A stretch of DNA of 64,000 nucleotides, from the NCBI GenBank assembly GCA_964019165.1, contig OZ025278.1, positions 3,931,041 to 3,995,040 of the forward strand, in the 5' to 3' direction. Each line of letters starts with the position of its first letter. Position 1 is the first letter of the stretch. The stretch is from Mastigias papua. Lineage: Eukaryota > Cnidaria > Scyphozoa > Rhizostomeae > Mastigiidae. Positions 42,521-52,654 of this stretch are shown here, piece by piece. Under the pieces are notes generated by a model. That model had not been told where the DNA came from. It saw nothing but the letters and a program-made list of their open reading frames with translations, and did no database searches. A program made the translations under genes and the position numbers.

Positions 42521-43860
42521 TTTCATGTGAAATGTATCAATGCAAAGAAGATAGTGATAATACATCAACCTAATCGAAGAGTTGATCAGCTGAAGAAAAG
42601 ATACCCACGTTTGAGAAGGTTATATTTTAGTTATGAAGGTACTTCAGAAAAAAACCAACCAATACACATAGTGTTGGGGTCTGGTGACTTCCAACGGATA
42701 CGTTCAGCTGAGCATCGAATTGTTAGAGATAACCCAGATACTGATCCTGGAGCGGGGCTCACCATGATTGGATGAATAGTGCTTGGAAGCAAGAGTAAGT
42801 TGTTACCTGCCAAAAAGGGTTTCTTTGCAAGATCAAGTTAGGGTGATTTTGAGTAGCTACGCGGTATGGAAGCACTGCGATTGATTGATCACAGCAATGG
42901 TGAGTCAGGCTTCCATGAAGAATTCATTCACCATTTACAGATGGCAAATGATGGTGACTTCTATGAAACGCGACTTCCATGGAAACAAGATAACCTTGTG
43001 CTACAAAACAACAAGACATTGGCCAAAGCCAGACTAGGCAGCGCTACAAGAAGGTTGGAGAAAATCGGGAAGCTGTCAGAGTATAATGAAGTTCTACAAG
43101 AACATATCAAAGATAGAGTGTTAGACAAAGTGCCAGCAAGACCAACCGGAGAAGTTATTCGTTTACATTCCACACCAGATTGTAATGCTGGAAGAAGCGG
43201 AATCTACAAAATTGAGGGCAGTTTCTGACTGTTCAGCAAAACAGAAGTCTCAGCTGCCATTTTTGAAAGACTGCCTGGAAAATGGATCAGCCTTGCTGCC
43301 TCTACTGTTCAGCATACTTCCTTGCATGCCCGTAACCAGCTTGAATTCACAAGGAGGGCACAGCCAATGTATATAATACATATATCTATATAATTCATAT
43401 CTTCAGGGAAGGCACATATTCAAATCTCACAAGTCCAGGGGCCTTTCCCCTAAGCCCCCTCTTGGCTACGTGCCAGCTTCTTAGGAACCGGATGAAGAGA
43501 TTCTGTACCAAAGGTGACATAATAAAGACCTTCTTACATATCCGAATCAGTAAGTAAGACCGTGCTGCTCAAAGGTTTCTTTGATACAATGACCTCAAAG
43601 AAAGGACATTGTCGAATACCGATTCACAAGAGTCACTTTTGGAGCTGGACCTAACCCTTACATTCTAGAAGTGACGCTGAACAAGCATATTTCAGGGTAC
43701 AATGATAGGTACCCTGAAACTGTAACGGCATTGCTGCAAGATGCTTACGATGGCGCCTTCAAGTCTGTGGGTGATTCAACTGAAGAGCTGGAGAAATTCA
43801 AATCTGAGGCAGCAAAGATCATGGAGGAAAGGAAGTTTACTTTTCATAAATGACACAGCA
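42520..43860 (+). pseudogene. BEL-1 reverse transcriptase remnant
   Basis: PIHIVLGSGDFQRIRSAEHR (pre-RT), DFYETRLPWKQDN, KTLAKARLGSATRRLEKIGK, AESTKLRAVSDCSAKQKSQL, then the MITE (43325-43476), then NRMKRFCTKGDI (fingers/palm) and LNKHISGYNDRYPETVTALL. At the catalytic site the DAY of the expected YVDD block is followed directly by DGAFKS (about 43739-43760), so the catalytic pair is lost. Stops and frame changes occur throughout. The strip from 43860 to 43930 reads on as VIQLEESNNQ. Confidence 0.78.
43325..43476. mobile_element. hAT-type MITE, copy 1 (152 bp)
   Basis: Begins CATGCCCGTAACC and ends GGCTACGTGCCAG, decayed versions of the CAGGCCCGTAGCC/GGCTACGGGCCTG ends of the copy at 48948. 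Flanking 8-mers CTTCCTTG (43317-43324) and CTTCTTAG (43477-43484) match at six of eight positions, fitting an 8-bp hAT duplication. The interior AGCTTGAATTC.CAAGG.GGGCACAGCCAAT is shared with copy 2. Interrupts the BEL-1 RT. Confidence 0.85.
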
Positions 43861-43929
43861 ATGTGATACAATTGGAAGAAAGCAATAACCAACAAATTGA
43901 ATCTAAAATCATGTGAATCATTTGGGACA

Positions 43930-44570
43930 AAGCCAGTGACTGTCTTCAAATGGACTTTGAATCATGTCTCTCAGCAGATGAACTAATAAAAAGGAAGAAG
44001 ATGCTGAGTGTTATCGATGGTACCTTTGACATACTTAGATGGGTTTCTTCAGTTGTAGCTGCAGCCAAAATATTGTTCAGCGAACTTTGCTGGAAGGGAA
44101 TTACATGGGATGAATACGTACCACAGGATTTGCAAAGACGGTGTAACTTATGGGTCAAGCAACTTGCAAGCTGCCCAACGATGACACTTTCCAGAAACGT
44201 CATTTGGGACGTATAAAGGAAATAGTCACTTCATGGATTTGCAGCCACAAACAAACTCGCAATATGTGCAAATGTCTATGTATTGGTAGCTTACCCAGAA
44301 GGAAGAAAGGAACAGAACCTGTTTGTAGCAAAATCACACATTATGTGCCTACAGACAAAATCTCAAGTGACCTTGGAACTAGAGGAGTAACGCCATAAAA
44401 GCTAAATGGGCTATGGCTGAAGGGACCAAGATGGATTGCAGATGAAATATGTTGACCAAAAGCATCTGATGTCATAGAAACAGAACAAGCTACAGAAGAA
44501 GCTATCCGAAGAAAGGGGCGATTGCTATTAGAACAAGTGAAAGCAGCACTTTATGGGGGAGTACAAGCAA
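43930..44570 (+). pseudogene. BEL-1 RT-to-integrase linker remnant (RNase H/IN N-terminal region)
   Basis: Frames 43950-44216 and 44150-44398 encode TFDILRWVSSVVAAAKILFS, GITWDEYVPQDLQRRCNLWV and SKITHYVPTDKISSDLGTRG, matching the BEL polyprotein segment between RT and integrase. It ends with VIETEQATEEAIRRKG and LLLEQVKAALYGG, cut at about 44570 by the truncated LINE. Confidence 0.7.
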
Positions 44571-45059
44571 TGATGATGATGATGATGATCATCATCATCA
44601 TCAATTTATTCACAGTTGGCTATTTTCTATTTAGCTAAAAGGAGCTAATTAAGACCAACTAATGGTAAAACTAAAGAGAAAAACTAAGAACGATATAATC
44701 ACAAATAATTGTTAAATGCAAATTAATCTAAAGCCTAAACCCTTAATAAAAACTTTATACAATCTGCAGTTGCAACAAGTTCCATCCCACTATTTTATTC
44801 TCCTTTTAACTTTTTGTAAAGTTTCACTGTCTTTCAGACTATTGGGCGGTGAGGACCATAAGGAACAGCCTCTAAACTGAATATTTTCTGTGCCATACAT
44901 TGTTGTTCTTACTTTCGGCAGTTGCAAATGATTTTGATTTCGCAGGCTATAACAGCCATCTTTTTTGGCAAAGATATCCTGCATAAAATGGCGAACTAAG
45001 TAAGAGGGAAACAATAGATACCTCAACTCCGACGACCAGCAAAAGGGCGTATGCAATAA
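44571..45059 (-). mobile_element. 5'-truncated LINE inserted in BEL-1
   Basis: Minus-strand 3' end: the frame 44790-45056 reads CYSLRNQNHLQLPKVRTTMY, LWSSPPNSLKDSETLQKVKR, matching the C-terminal end of the CR1-like LINE at 32130-32330 (LQLPKAKTT... TLQNFKRL). The 3' untranslated part ends in (GAT)n/(ATC)n at 44571-44601, the usual LINE tail. BEL-1 resumes at about 45060. Confidence 0.82.
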
Positions 45060-45530
45060 GTGCGACGGGGGAAGAAACAGAGAGCAAAGGGTATCTTCTA
45101 TGAGCGAATTTCTCTATTGTTACAATTTCTAGCTGAATTTAGCGAGCCGTATGCGACCACCGGGGTGGAGTTTGCAAGACCTTTGATCTATAGGGCAGTG
45201 AATAAGGTAACCACGAAGGCTTATGTCATGTTGTTCACATGTCGAAGTACTAGAGCTCCTCACCTGACTCTCGGTAAAGACATGACTGCAGAGGAATTCA
45301 AAAGAACTCTGAAATGGTTCGTTGCAAGGAGAGGTAAACCCCAACTGCTGGTAAGCGATAATGCTAAATCTTTCGCTTCTATAAAGAAATGGCTACAAGG
45401 TATAAGGAATGACCATGGAGTGAACGATTACCTGGCATCAGAATCCACCAGATGGAAATTCATTCTATCACGAGCTCCTAGATACGGTGGGTTTTATGAG
45501 CGCCTCATTCAAGTAATGAAATAATGTCTG
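45060..45530 (+). pseudogene. BEL-1 integrase core
   Basis: 154 codons: FLAEFSEPYATTGVEFARPL (first catalytic region, D of DxxGP lost as TTGVEF), VMLFTCRSTRAPHLTLGKDM, RGKPQLLVSDNAKSFASIKK (second catalytic Asp in DNA) and APRYGGFYERLIQVMK (Glu in FYERLI). It stops at 45524 by TAA, immediately before the next frame. Confidence 0.82.
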
Positions 45531-46003
45531 TTAGTAATGCATTACTTACTTTCAGCGAGCTTAAAGAAACCTTGGTGAATGTAGAGTGCTCTATGAACAA
45601 CCGGCCTATCGCGCACATTAGTAGTGACTTTGAGAAGCAAACAATAACTCCCAACATTCTTCTACGAGGTGAACTAGCAATACTTATTGGCAATGTGGAA
45701 ACATTAGAAAGCAACAGTGACGTAACAAGGCGTGTGAGGTACATGAAGCAATCCAATGAGCAGCTACGCAAACGATGGATCAGTGAGTACATTTGGGCAC
45801 TTGACGAGAGACATAGATACCAAACAGTCCCAGAGGAAACGAAATTGCCAATAGTAATGGTTGCGCTTATCAAGAATTCGTTGGAAAGCAAAGGAGAATG
45901 GAGAACCGGATGGAGTGAGGGTCAAATCCTAGGGAAAGATGGAGTAGTAAGAAAGTACAAAGTACGTCAAGGGAATGGCTACATCGTTGAACGACCGATA
46001 TAA
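45524..46003 (+). pseudogene. BEL-1 integrase C-terminal domain (DUF5641-type)
   Basis: VSNALLTFSELKETLVNVEC, MNNRPIAHISSDF, LTPNILL-like TITPNILLRGELAI, RKRWISEYIWALDERHRYQT and GQILGKDGVVRKYKVRQG: the conserved C-terminal region of BEL/Pao integrases. The stop (ATATAA) at 46001-46003 is near the expected end. Confidence 0.85.
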
Positions 46004-46224
46004 CTTATATCTGACCTAGAAATTTGAATTGAAACAACCAGTGATCCTCAAGGACGGTCAAACTTGAACCCAGAGCCAGAGGCAAACGAGTTTGCACCTG
46101 AGAACTCAACGCAAGAGTCAGGAAAGAAGTTGCACCAAACAGAGTCAGTGGCATTCAATTAAGCGAAGCAGACGATGAAGAGGACCTGTATTCAAGATGC
46201 AATCGCACTGTAATAGAGGGAGAG

Positions 46225-46804
46225 TGTAGCGAAGAACATTCTTTCAAGTTCCAGATAATTCGAACTTATATTAAACATAATGTAATCGTAGATAGTCCTA
46301 GAGCGTTCTAGCTTTAATTTGATATAATAGCTATTTTGGAGAACGTGTAATAAGCTAGAATATTTGCATGTAACGATATGTGAGACCAAGGTTAAGGAAC
46401 AGAGTAGGGAATAAGTTAATTATGCAGAACACTAGAATGACTTACAATACAATAGATGTCAGAGCATGTACACTGCCGTATCCAACTTGTGACGTATCAC
46501 TCTGGGCCTAAGTCAACACAAAGACGAGGGGACATCATAAGTAATAACATACTGATTCTTCACTGTTACGGAAAGTTTCACGTTCCTTAAATATTGGGTT
46601 CCCCACACCAATTGTTGCATTTTAACTATAGAACTTTTTATTTCAATCTTTTAACCTCGCTTTGTTGTGTTATACTTGATGTGCCTCGCTCAGAGGAGAC
46701 TAATCAATTTGACTAATGGCTGATTGAACTGAGTTTGTTTACTCATGTACACTGTGCTACCAATGATCATGATATTAATGATTGGTTGGGTATAGATAAT
46801 ACTA
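46225..46804 (+). repeat. Candidate 3' LTR / flank of BEL-1
   Basis: A purine tract AGAGGGAGAG at 46214-46224 precedes TGTAGCGAAGAACATTC, a plausible polypurine tract and LTR start (TG). No second copy is in the window, because the 5' end of the element is missing, so the LTR end cannot be placed. There is no gene in this stretch. Confidence 0.5.
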
Positions 46805-46862
46805 TTTGATTTGATTTGATTTGATTTGATTTGATTTGATTTAATTCGATTCGATTTGATTT
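46805..46862. repeat. (TTTGA)n pentanucleotide tail of the LINE
   Basis: About eleven units of ATTTG/GATTT with variants towards 46862. Forms the 3' tail of the minus-strand LINE. Confidence 0.9.
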
Positions 46863-47797
46863 AATAAAAAATCTGTAAAGAGGATGCCCCAATCACTAAG
46901 AGATGCTTTTCATGAAGGTCTTCAAAATTCAAAGCTACAATGTCAATATAAAATAGAGAAATTAAAATTAAAACTACCTAAACCTTATAAAAATCTTACA
47001 ACAGCTAAAAGCACTTACAGCTGTTCAATAAAATCAAAATTGTTTATTCAGTCCATGAAGAAAATAATAGGAAGATCTTTGCTGTCCCCAATTAGTCCTT
47101 GATTTGGGCTGTCTAAATTTGCCACAATTCCGAGTGTCATGGGTATGTATTTCATTGCCCCTCATATTTGGTGTGTTTACATTATTAAGCAAAGATTTAT
47201 TTGTAAATAAACTTCTGTTTAACTTCCTTCTGTGTTCCAAGGAATCCTATTTTAAAGAAGTCAGAGCATCAGTGCTTGATTCCCTGCTTGGGAGATCTAG
47301 TATGATATTGCAGCTTCATTCTACAGAATTTGAAGCGATTTCATTAGTACTGTATTGTCACTATCTCCCTATGCAATGTCAGCATAATCAAACAGAGGTA
47401 GTATCATTGAGTTGTACACCATCTCTCTCTGCGCTCTAGGTAGTAGGTGTTTTATTCGTCTCAGGATACCTATTCTTTGGGACACTTTTCTGGAAACATA
47501 CTCTACATTATCCGTCCAGGATAGATTTTCACCGATGATGACCCCAGATATTTGAAGTTATATACTGACTTTTTCAAATCCGTTGCCTTCAATGGTCAGT
47601 ACTACATTCTCAAAACTCGCTTATTTCCTCCAATCAAGATATATTTTTTTGACTTGTGTATATTGAGGGTTAATCTGTTATCCACAAGCCAAGTCCTCAC
47701 ATTGTTTAGATCTTCATTCAATGCCACTGCAAGATGATCAGCACTAGGAGCTGTTGTATAAATTGCAGTGTCATCAGCAAAGAATAATGATCTGATA
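46805..47797 (-). mobile_element. 5'-truncated LINE (CR1-like) inserted in the gypsy-1 integrase
   Basis: Minus-strand pieces: FFADDTAIYTTAPSADHLAV (47740-47795, catalytic FADD), NNVRTWLVDNRLTLNIHKSK, VIIGENLSWTDNVEYVSRKV, RKVSQRIGILRRIKHLLPRA (in shifted frames, about 47430-47530), and VHTHDTRNCGKFRQPKSRTN near 47100-47150. The 3' tail is a (TTTGA)n/(AAATC)n pentanucleotide run at 46805-46862. Truncated at 47797 within the RT, where it joins the gypsy-1 integrase. Confidence 0.85.
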
Positions 47798-48501
47798 TTT
47801 TGGAGCCTATCCGGAAGGTCATTTAATAACAGCTGAGCTGGAGGTACCTTCGTCGTCGTATGAGGCGTTGTTCTATAGTTCAACAAAAATCGTTGTAATT
47901 CTTGTTTCCATTTACGATGTTCTACATGAGCAGTTTGAAGTGCTTTCCCCAACGGCTTGTTAAAGGCTTCAACATGTGCGTTGCCTTGAGGCCATAATGG
48001 TGTACTTTTTATGTGACTTATTCCTAGCAGTGTCATGTAACGTTCAAACTCTGTTCCTTGAAATGGGGGCCCATTGTCCGAAGTTACTTTGTCCGGTATT
48101 CCATGTCTGGCAAATATGATATCTAACTTTGGAAGCACTACTGTTGCAGCTGTTGACGAAACTATTTCAACTTCTGGGTATCTCGAGTAACAATCAATAA
48201 CTGCTAGTAAGTACTCTCCACTATGAAGTGGTCCAAGAAAGTCCATTTTCACTTCTTTCCATGGTCCATCAGGCATTGTTGAAGTTTGAAGAGGTGCTGG
48301 AGGTTCAGGATTTCCAGCAGCTTGGCATGGAATACAGCCATCGATTTCTTCCTTCACCATCTTTTCTAAATAAGGAAACCAGACATATTCTCTCAAAAGG
48401 GCTTTTGTTTTTGCAATGCCTTGATGTCCTTCATGGGCAATCTGTATAGCTCGACGTTGCAAAGACATTGGCAAAATAATCTTTGCACCACGTAGTAACA
48501 A
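47602..48501 (-). pseudogene. Chimeric frame: gypsy-1 integrase joined to LINE RT fragment
   Basis: 299 codons. Residues 1-235 are a Ty3/gypsy integrase: HEGHQGIAKTKALL and CIPCQAAG (HHCC zinc finger), VKMDFLGPLHSGEYLLAVID (first D), VTSDNGPPFQGTEFE (second D) and NAHVEAFNKPLGKA (the catalytic Glu, as HVEAFN). From about 47800, FFADDTAIYTTAPS onward is the RT of the LINE inserted there. The frame is open across the junction by chance. The catalytic D, D, E are all present, but the integrase C-terminus is lost. Confidence 0.85.
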
Positions 48502-48795
48502 CCTGTGTTTGTAGTCTACAGAGATTTCGTCACGAATATTACGAAAAGGTTTTAGAATATCGCAATTCCAACAGCCTGTCTGAACGGCAGCTCGAAGTCC
48601 ACGTAATGTTTTATCCTCATCTGTGGCACATTTTATTTCATCAAGAGTTAGCGCTGGAAGTATAGCCGCTTCTGTAATAAAATTAACATAATCCTCAGCA
48701 ACGTTTGGTCGAAAAGGCTGTGTTTCTACCGGATGTCTTGAAAGGAAATCTGCAGGATTGGAGATACCGGCTTTATATACGACTGTAAAACGGTA

Positions 48796-50100
48796 CTACT
48801 GTAACCTTAGCATCCATCGTTGTATCCTTGCCGGTGGATTGGAGCATGGATTTGCGTATATGAGTTCCAAAGGCTTATGATCGGTATATAAGGTGAAAGG
48901 TGCTCCATATAAGTACATGTGATAGTGTTCAATCCCCCATACAATAGCAGGCCCGTAGCCAGCTTGAATTCGCAAGGGGGGCACAGCCAATATATATAAT
49001 ACATACATATAATACATATATTTATATATATATACACACATATAAAATTCATTTCTGTAGGGGGGCACAGAGTCAAATTTCACAAGTCCAGGGGGCCTTG
49101 CCCTCCCAGGCCCCCCTTGGCTACGGGCCTGTACAATAGCAAGCGCTTCTTTTTCAGTCTGCGAGTATTTCTTTTCTACAGAAGACAACGCTCTGCTTGC
49201 ATAAGCAATAATAGTAGGACAGTTCTCCCCAGGCTCTTCCTGTGCAAGAATAGCAGACAGTCCAACGGGGCTTGCATCAACTATTACTAATGTTTCCTTG
49301 TTGATGTCAAAGTAACCAGCGACTGGATTTTTTGTCAAAACTTCTTTCAGCTTCTGATATGCCTCCTCACACTCAGGTGTCCATTCAAAACGCATGTTTT
49401 TTCGCGTCAATGCTCGTAGAGGCTCTGTTATTGTGGCATAATCAGGAATAAATTGTGATGAATAGTTTGACATACCAAGCAAACTTCTAACCTCACTAGC
49501 GTTGGTGGGTGTGGCTGCTGTGACAAATGCTTCGACTTTCTTTGGGTCGGGTTTCTTTCCATCTTTGCAAAATGTATAACCAAAGAAACCAAGACTGTCT
49601 TTTAGAAACTTACATTTCTCAATGTTAAGTGTCAGGTGAAGTTCTGCAAGGCGTTGTAAACACGACTCTAAAGCTGCATTGTGCTCTTTGATGTCGCGAC
49701 CATAAACGATTACATCATCAGCTATGTTCCGAACGCCTTTCAATCCACTAAGTGCTTGTTGTAACGTGAACTGAAAAATCTCTGCCGCGCTATTAGTGCC
49801 ATAGTTCAAGCGTTTGTATCGGAAAAGGCCGATGTGGGTGGTGAACGTAGTGACACCTCGGCTTTGGGGACTGAGCTCTAATTGATGAAATGCTTGTGTT
49901 AAATCTAGTTTTGAAAACACTTCTGCTCCATTTAGATCTAAGGCAATATCATTGACAGTAGGAATCGGGTGTCTTACACGTTTTATTGCACGATTAGCAG
50001 CCCTCATTGTCAACGCAAATACGAATCTCGTCGTTCTTTTTAGGAACGCAGACGATAGGTGATACCCAGTCAGTTTTCTCATCTTCGGGCACACGTTCAA
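48796..50100 (-). pseudogene. gypsy-1 reverse transcriptase and RNase H, with a MITE-encoded insert
   Basis: RT: HPIPTVNDIALDLNGAEVFS, KLDLTQAFHQLEL (first catalytic Asp), VRNIADDVIVYGRD (IADD catalytic pair), KCKFLKDSLGFFGYTF. RNase H: VIVDASPVGLSAILA, YSQTEKEALAIV, FTLYTDHKPLELI. Between LAIV and WGIEHYHMYLYGAPF, 64 residues with a YIYKYMYYMYVLY stretch are encoded by the MITE at 48948-49131, in frame and without a stop. The frame ends at TAG 48796-48798 right after WMLRLQ; the same frame goes on as YRFTVVYKAGISNPADFLSR. A frameshift (one extra A) near 50007 separates it from the upstream RT start. Confidence 0.87.
48940..49139. mobile_element. hAT-type MITE, copy 2 (184 bp, 8-bp target duplication)
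   Basis: Perfect 13-bp TIRs CAGGCCCGTAGCC (48948-48960) and GGCTACGGGCCTG (49119-49131), flanked by TACAATAG on both sides (48940-48947, 49132-49139). The 8-bp duplication and CAGG terminus are typical of hAT. Insert plus duplication is 192 bp, a multiple of three, so the host frame stays open. The interior has (TATA) rich sequence; no coding role of its own. Confidence 0.93.
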
Positions 50101-50800
50101 TGATATCTCGACGTTGAAGTTGTTTTAGTTGTTTTTCAACCTTCTCACGTAGATGGAAAGGGATTTTTCTCTGTTGCTGAGCAACTGGTTGTATATCTTG
50201 ATCAATAACCAAATCAATCTGTTTGCCTTTCAGCTTTCCTACCCCTTCAAAGACTGCAGGGAATTTCTGTACTAGTCTTCTGACGTTTTCATCTCTGATT
50301 GATTTCTGGTATGTGTTCTGATGAAGGTGATTAATATGTAGAGTGATAAGGCCAAGATCTTGGGCGGTGATACCACTTAGCAAACAACCTCCATTACGAT
50401 CAGTCACGTAGAATTGTGCTGGCACTAACCTCTTTTTCGTTTCAATAACAGTATAGAATTTTCCTAACATTTTCACCGGTTCAGTAGAATTGTACGGATA
50501 TGCTTTTACATTGGTTGGCTTTAGTTGAATGGTTTTCATCCGTGCAAATGTCGATTTATCAATGATGTTGATGCTCGACCCGGTGTCGATTATAATAGGG
50601 AATTTATGCTCTTGGACTGTAACATGTACAATTGGACGTTTAGCTTTGTCTGATTTCACAGTGTAAGAATACTCTGATCGTTCTGAATCACTTGTTTCCC
50701 CTGTTTGGATAGGACGAATATTGCATTGTTTTCCAACACATTTTCGTGTGGCATTCACTTGAGCTTGAGACATACAAAACTTAGCAAAATGGTTTTGCAT
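49994..50800 (-). pseudogene. gypsy-1 protease and start of RT
   Basis: MQNHFAKFCMSQAQVN is the second half of the gag CCHC knuckle; its first half lies beyond BEL-2. VTVQEHKFPIIIDTGSSINI holds the protease DTGSS motif. VRRLVQKFPAVFEGVGKLKG and ERVPEDEKTDWVSPIVCVPK lead into the RT. IRICVDNEGC ends the frame at a one-base insertion, after which RT continues as RAANRAIKRVRHPI in the 50100 frame. Confidence 0.85.
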
Positions 50801-50811
50801 GCCGCATTTAT

Positions 50812-51045
50812 TGTTGTAATTATGGGCTAGAGAGAGAGACTATTGAAAACTCCGCATTTCTTGATTTTTATCTTTCATGAACATAACATAACATAACAAG
50901 ATTATACACTAACACTCCGAAAGCTAACACATACAGAACTAAAACTGGTATATCAACTCTACTTATTACGACACTAATTACACTGCACGAACTGCTCACA
51001 TGATGTTGACCACGTGACCCAAGATCAGGGGGTATCTTTCCAACA
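50812..51045 (-). repeat. BEL-2 3' LTR (234 bp)
   Basis: On the minus strand begins TGTTGGAAAGATACCCCC and ends TTACAACA. A purine-rich tract AAACAGGGGGAGTG (51046-51060) lies just upstream, the usual polypurine tract. Confidence 0.92.
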
Positions 51046-51151
51046 CACTCCCCCTGTTTGATTCACGGCGTGATCAAACATTTACTCGCAAAACAATACG
51101 TAATAACTATAAGAATGATTAAAATGTCCATATCCATATAATGTATACATA

Positions 51152-51907
51152 CTACTTACTATTATGTTTACGTAAAATTTCTCCTATTATGGCAGCATTA
51201 CGCCTGGGTCTAACTGGTTGCAACGTAGCTGGCACGTCAATCTGCTGCTGCGCAGGCGCTGCGGCATCGCGTTGCTGCGCAAACATTCTTGCAGTTTTGG
51301 CTGTGTTGGTTGACTGCTTATCAGGCGAAGGTTGATGATCTTGATCTTGAATTTCAAGAGGAATCAAATGTTTTAAGGATCTTATTAATATTTTCTTCTT
51401 ACCGTCATTTGCCATTACTGACACTCTGGCTGATCTCGTAGAACCATCTGCTCCAGTAATTAATTCCTCCACTTTGCACAATTTCCAAAAAGCCCTTTTT
51501 ACCTGCTCATTTCGAATAATACAAATATCGTTAATCTTAACATCAGGGTTAAACATTGAATCTTTCCTTGGCCTATATTTTTCTAGCAGACTTACCAAAT
51601 ACTCCTTCTTCCAGCGATTAGTAAAATGCGACAATAACCTTCTGTTATATTTGGCTCTCTTTGACAATTGTTCGTATGTATTAATAATCTCAAAATATGC
51701 ATCATTCGGAACACTTGACAAATTTCTACCATTAATTAACTGGGATGGCGTAAGGGGGTATGATACACCATCACTATCATCCAACACATATGTAAGTGGA
51801 CGTGAATTAATAACACTTTCCACTTCTGTTATTATAGTTGCTAACTCATCGTAAGAAAGAAGGGCTCTACCTATAATCTTAGTTAGACATCGTTTTGTAG
51901 AGCGCAC
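51152..51907 (-). pseudogene. BEL-2 integrase C-terminal domain
   Basis: 251 codons: RCLTKIIGRALLSYDELATI, SVINSRPLTYVLDDSDGVSY, LTPSQLINGRNLSS and FTNRWKKEYLVSLLEKYRPR: the end of the integrase core and the DUF5641-type C-terminus. A basic/proline-rich tail follows (RRNAAIIGEILRKHNSK). Separated from the integrase core by a one-base frame break in the A/T run near 51913-51916. Confidence 0.85.
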
Positions 51908-52359
51908 TAATCTTTCCCAAAACCCCCTTGAAATGGAGACAATTCAGGAATAAATCTCCATCGAACACCCTTTGTCATAAAATATTCGGACAATCTTGGA
52001 GAACGCAAAAGCCTTTTAACTTCTTTGGATGCAGACTTAAACGTTTTAGCGTTATCTGTGATAATTAACGCAGGCAAACCTCTACGAGCACAAAACCTCC
52101 TAAAGGCACAAATAAATGTTTCAACACTTAGTGAGGTCACTAACTCTAAGTGAACTGCTCTCGTGGCGGCACACGTAAACAAACAAACATACGATTTACT
52201 GGTATCACCTTTGTCAATTATTCTATCATTCATAAATTCGCACGCTTCGTTTATCAATTTCGTAGCTTTCGCTCTATTACCACCACGTATCTTTTTCAAT
52301 CGCCTTAAATTTCCGTCATCAGCAACTTGGGCGCATTCATCGTCTGTCGTTCGTAACAT
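51907..52359 (-). pseudogene. BEL-2 gag start fused to integrase core
   Basis: 150 codons. Residues 1-46 (...NLRRLKKIRGGNRAKATKLI NEAC) match the start of BEL gag; compare LRRTTRGLVTKLVHK at the start of the BEL-3 gag. After about residue 52, SYVCLFTCAATRAVHLELVT and LPALIITDNAKTFKSASKEV are the integrase core with the second catalytic Asp; PFQGGF marks the Glu region. The junction is in frame, showing how one deletion removed gag, protease, RT and RNase H. The frame ends early (GKD*) by a one-base break. Confidence 0.82.
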
Positions 52360-52398
52360 GTTGAATAAATCGCGTTAACTTCTACTTCTCAATCCCTA

Positions 52399-52416
52399 GC
52401 CCCACGTTGGGCGCCA
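52399..52416 (-). other. BEL-2 primer binding site, tRNA-Lys type
   Basis: Minus strand TGGCGCCCAACGTGGGGC, four bases inside the 5' LTR (52421-52654). It is complementary to the 3' end of tRNA-Lys, the primer type used by spumaviruses and several invertebrate elements. Confidence 0.85.
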
Positions 52417-52420
52417 TATT

Positions 52421-52654
52421 TGTTGTAATTATGGGCTAGAGAGAGAGACTATTGAAAACTCCGCATTTCTTGATTTTTATCTTTCATGAACATAACATAA
52501 CATAACAAGATTATACACTAACACTCCGAAAGCTAACACATACAGAACTAAAACTGGTATATCAACTCTACTTATTACGACACTAATTACACTGCACGAA
52601 CTGCTCACATGATGTTGACCACGTGACCCAAGATCAGGGGGTATCTTTCCAACA
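52421..52654 (-). repeat. BEL-2 5' LTR (234 bp)
   Basis: Same sequence as 50812-51045; no difference seen by eye. Confidence 0.92.

Larger units (their letters stand above)
42000..46224 (+). mobile_element. Degraded BEL/Pao LTR retrotransposon (BEL-1), 5'-truncated
   Basis: Order on the + strand: gag zinc knuckles (from about 42030), protease (42300-42440), RT (42520-43860), a linker (43930-44570), integrase (45060-45530), the C-terminal domain typical of BEL (45524-46003) and a candidate 3' LTR from 46225. It is 5'-truncated, with the repeat copy B just before. Two later insertions: a hAT MITE at 43325-43476 in the RT and a truncated LINE at 44571-45059. Many stops and frame breaks make it inactive. 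Confidence 0.85.

Noticed and set aside
48940..49141. MITE at 48.9 kb as a Mutator-type element with a 10-bp duplication
   Set aside because: The flanks share ten bases (TACAATAGCA), but the last two can belong to the CAGG terminus, giving 13-bp perfect TIRs and an 8-bp duplication, which fits hAT; the older copy at 43.3 kb agrees with 8 bp.
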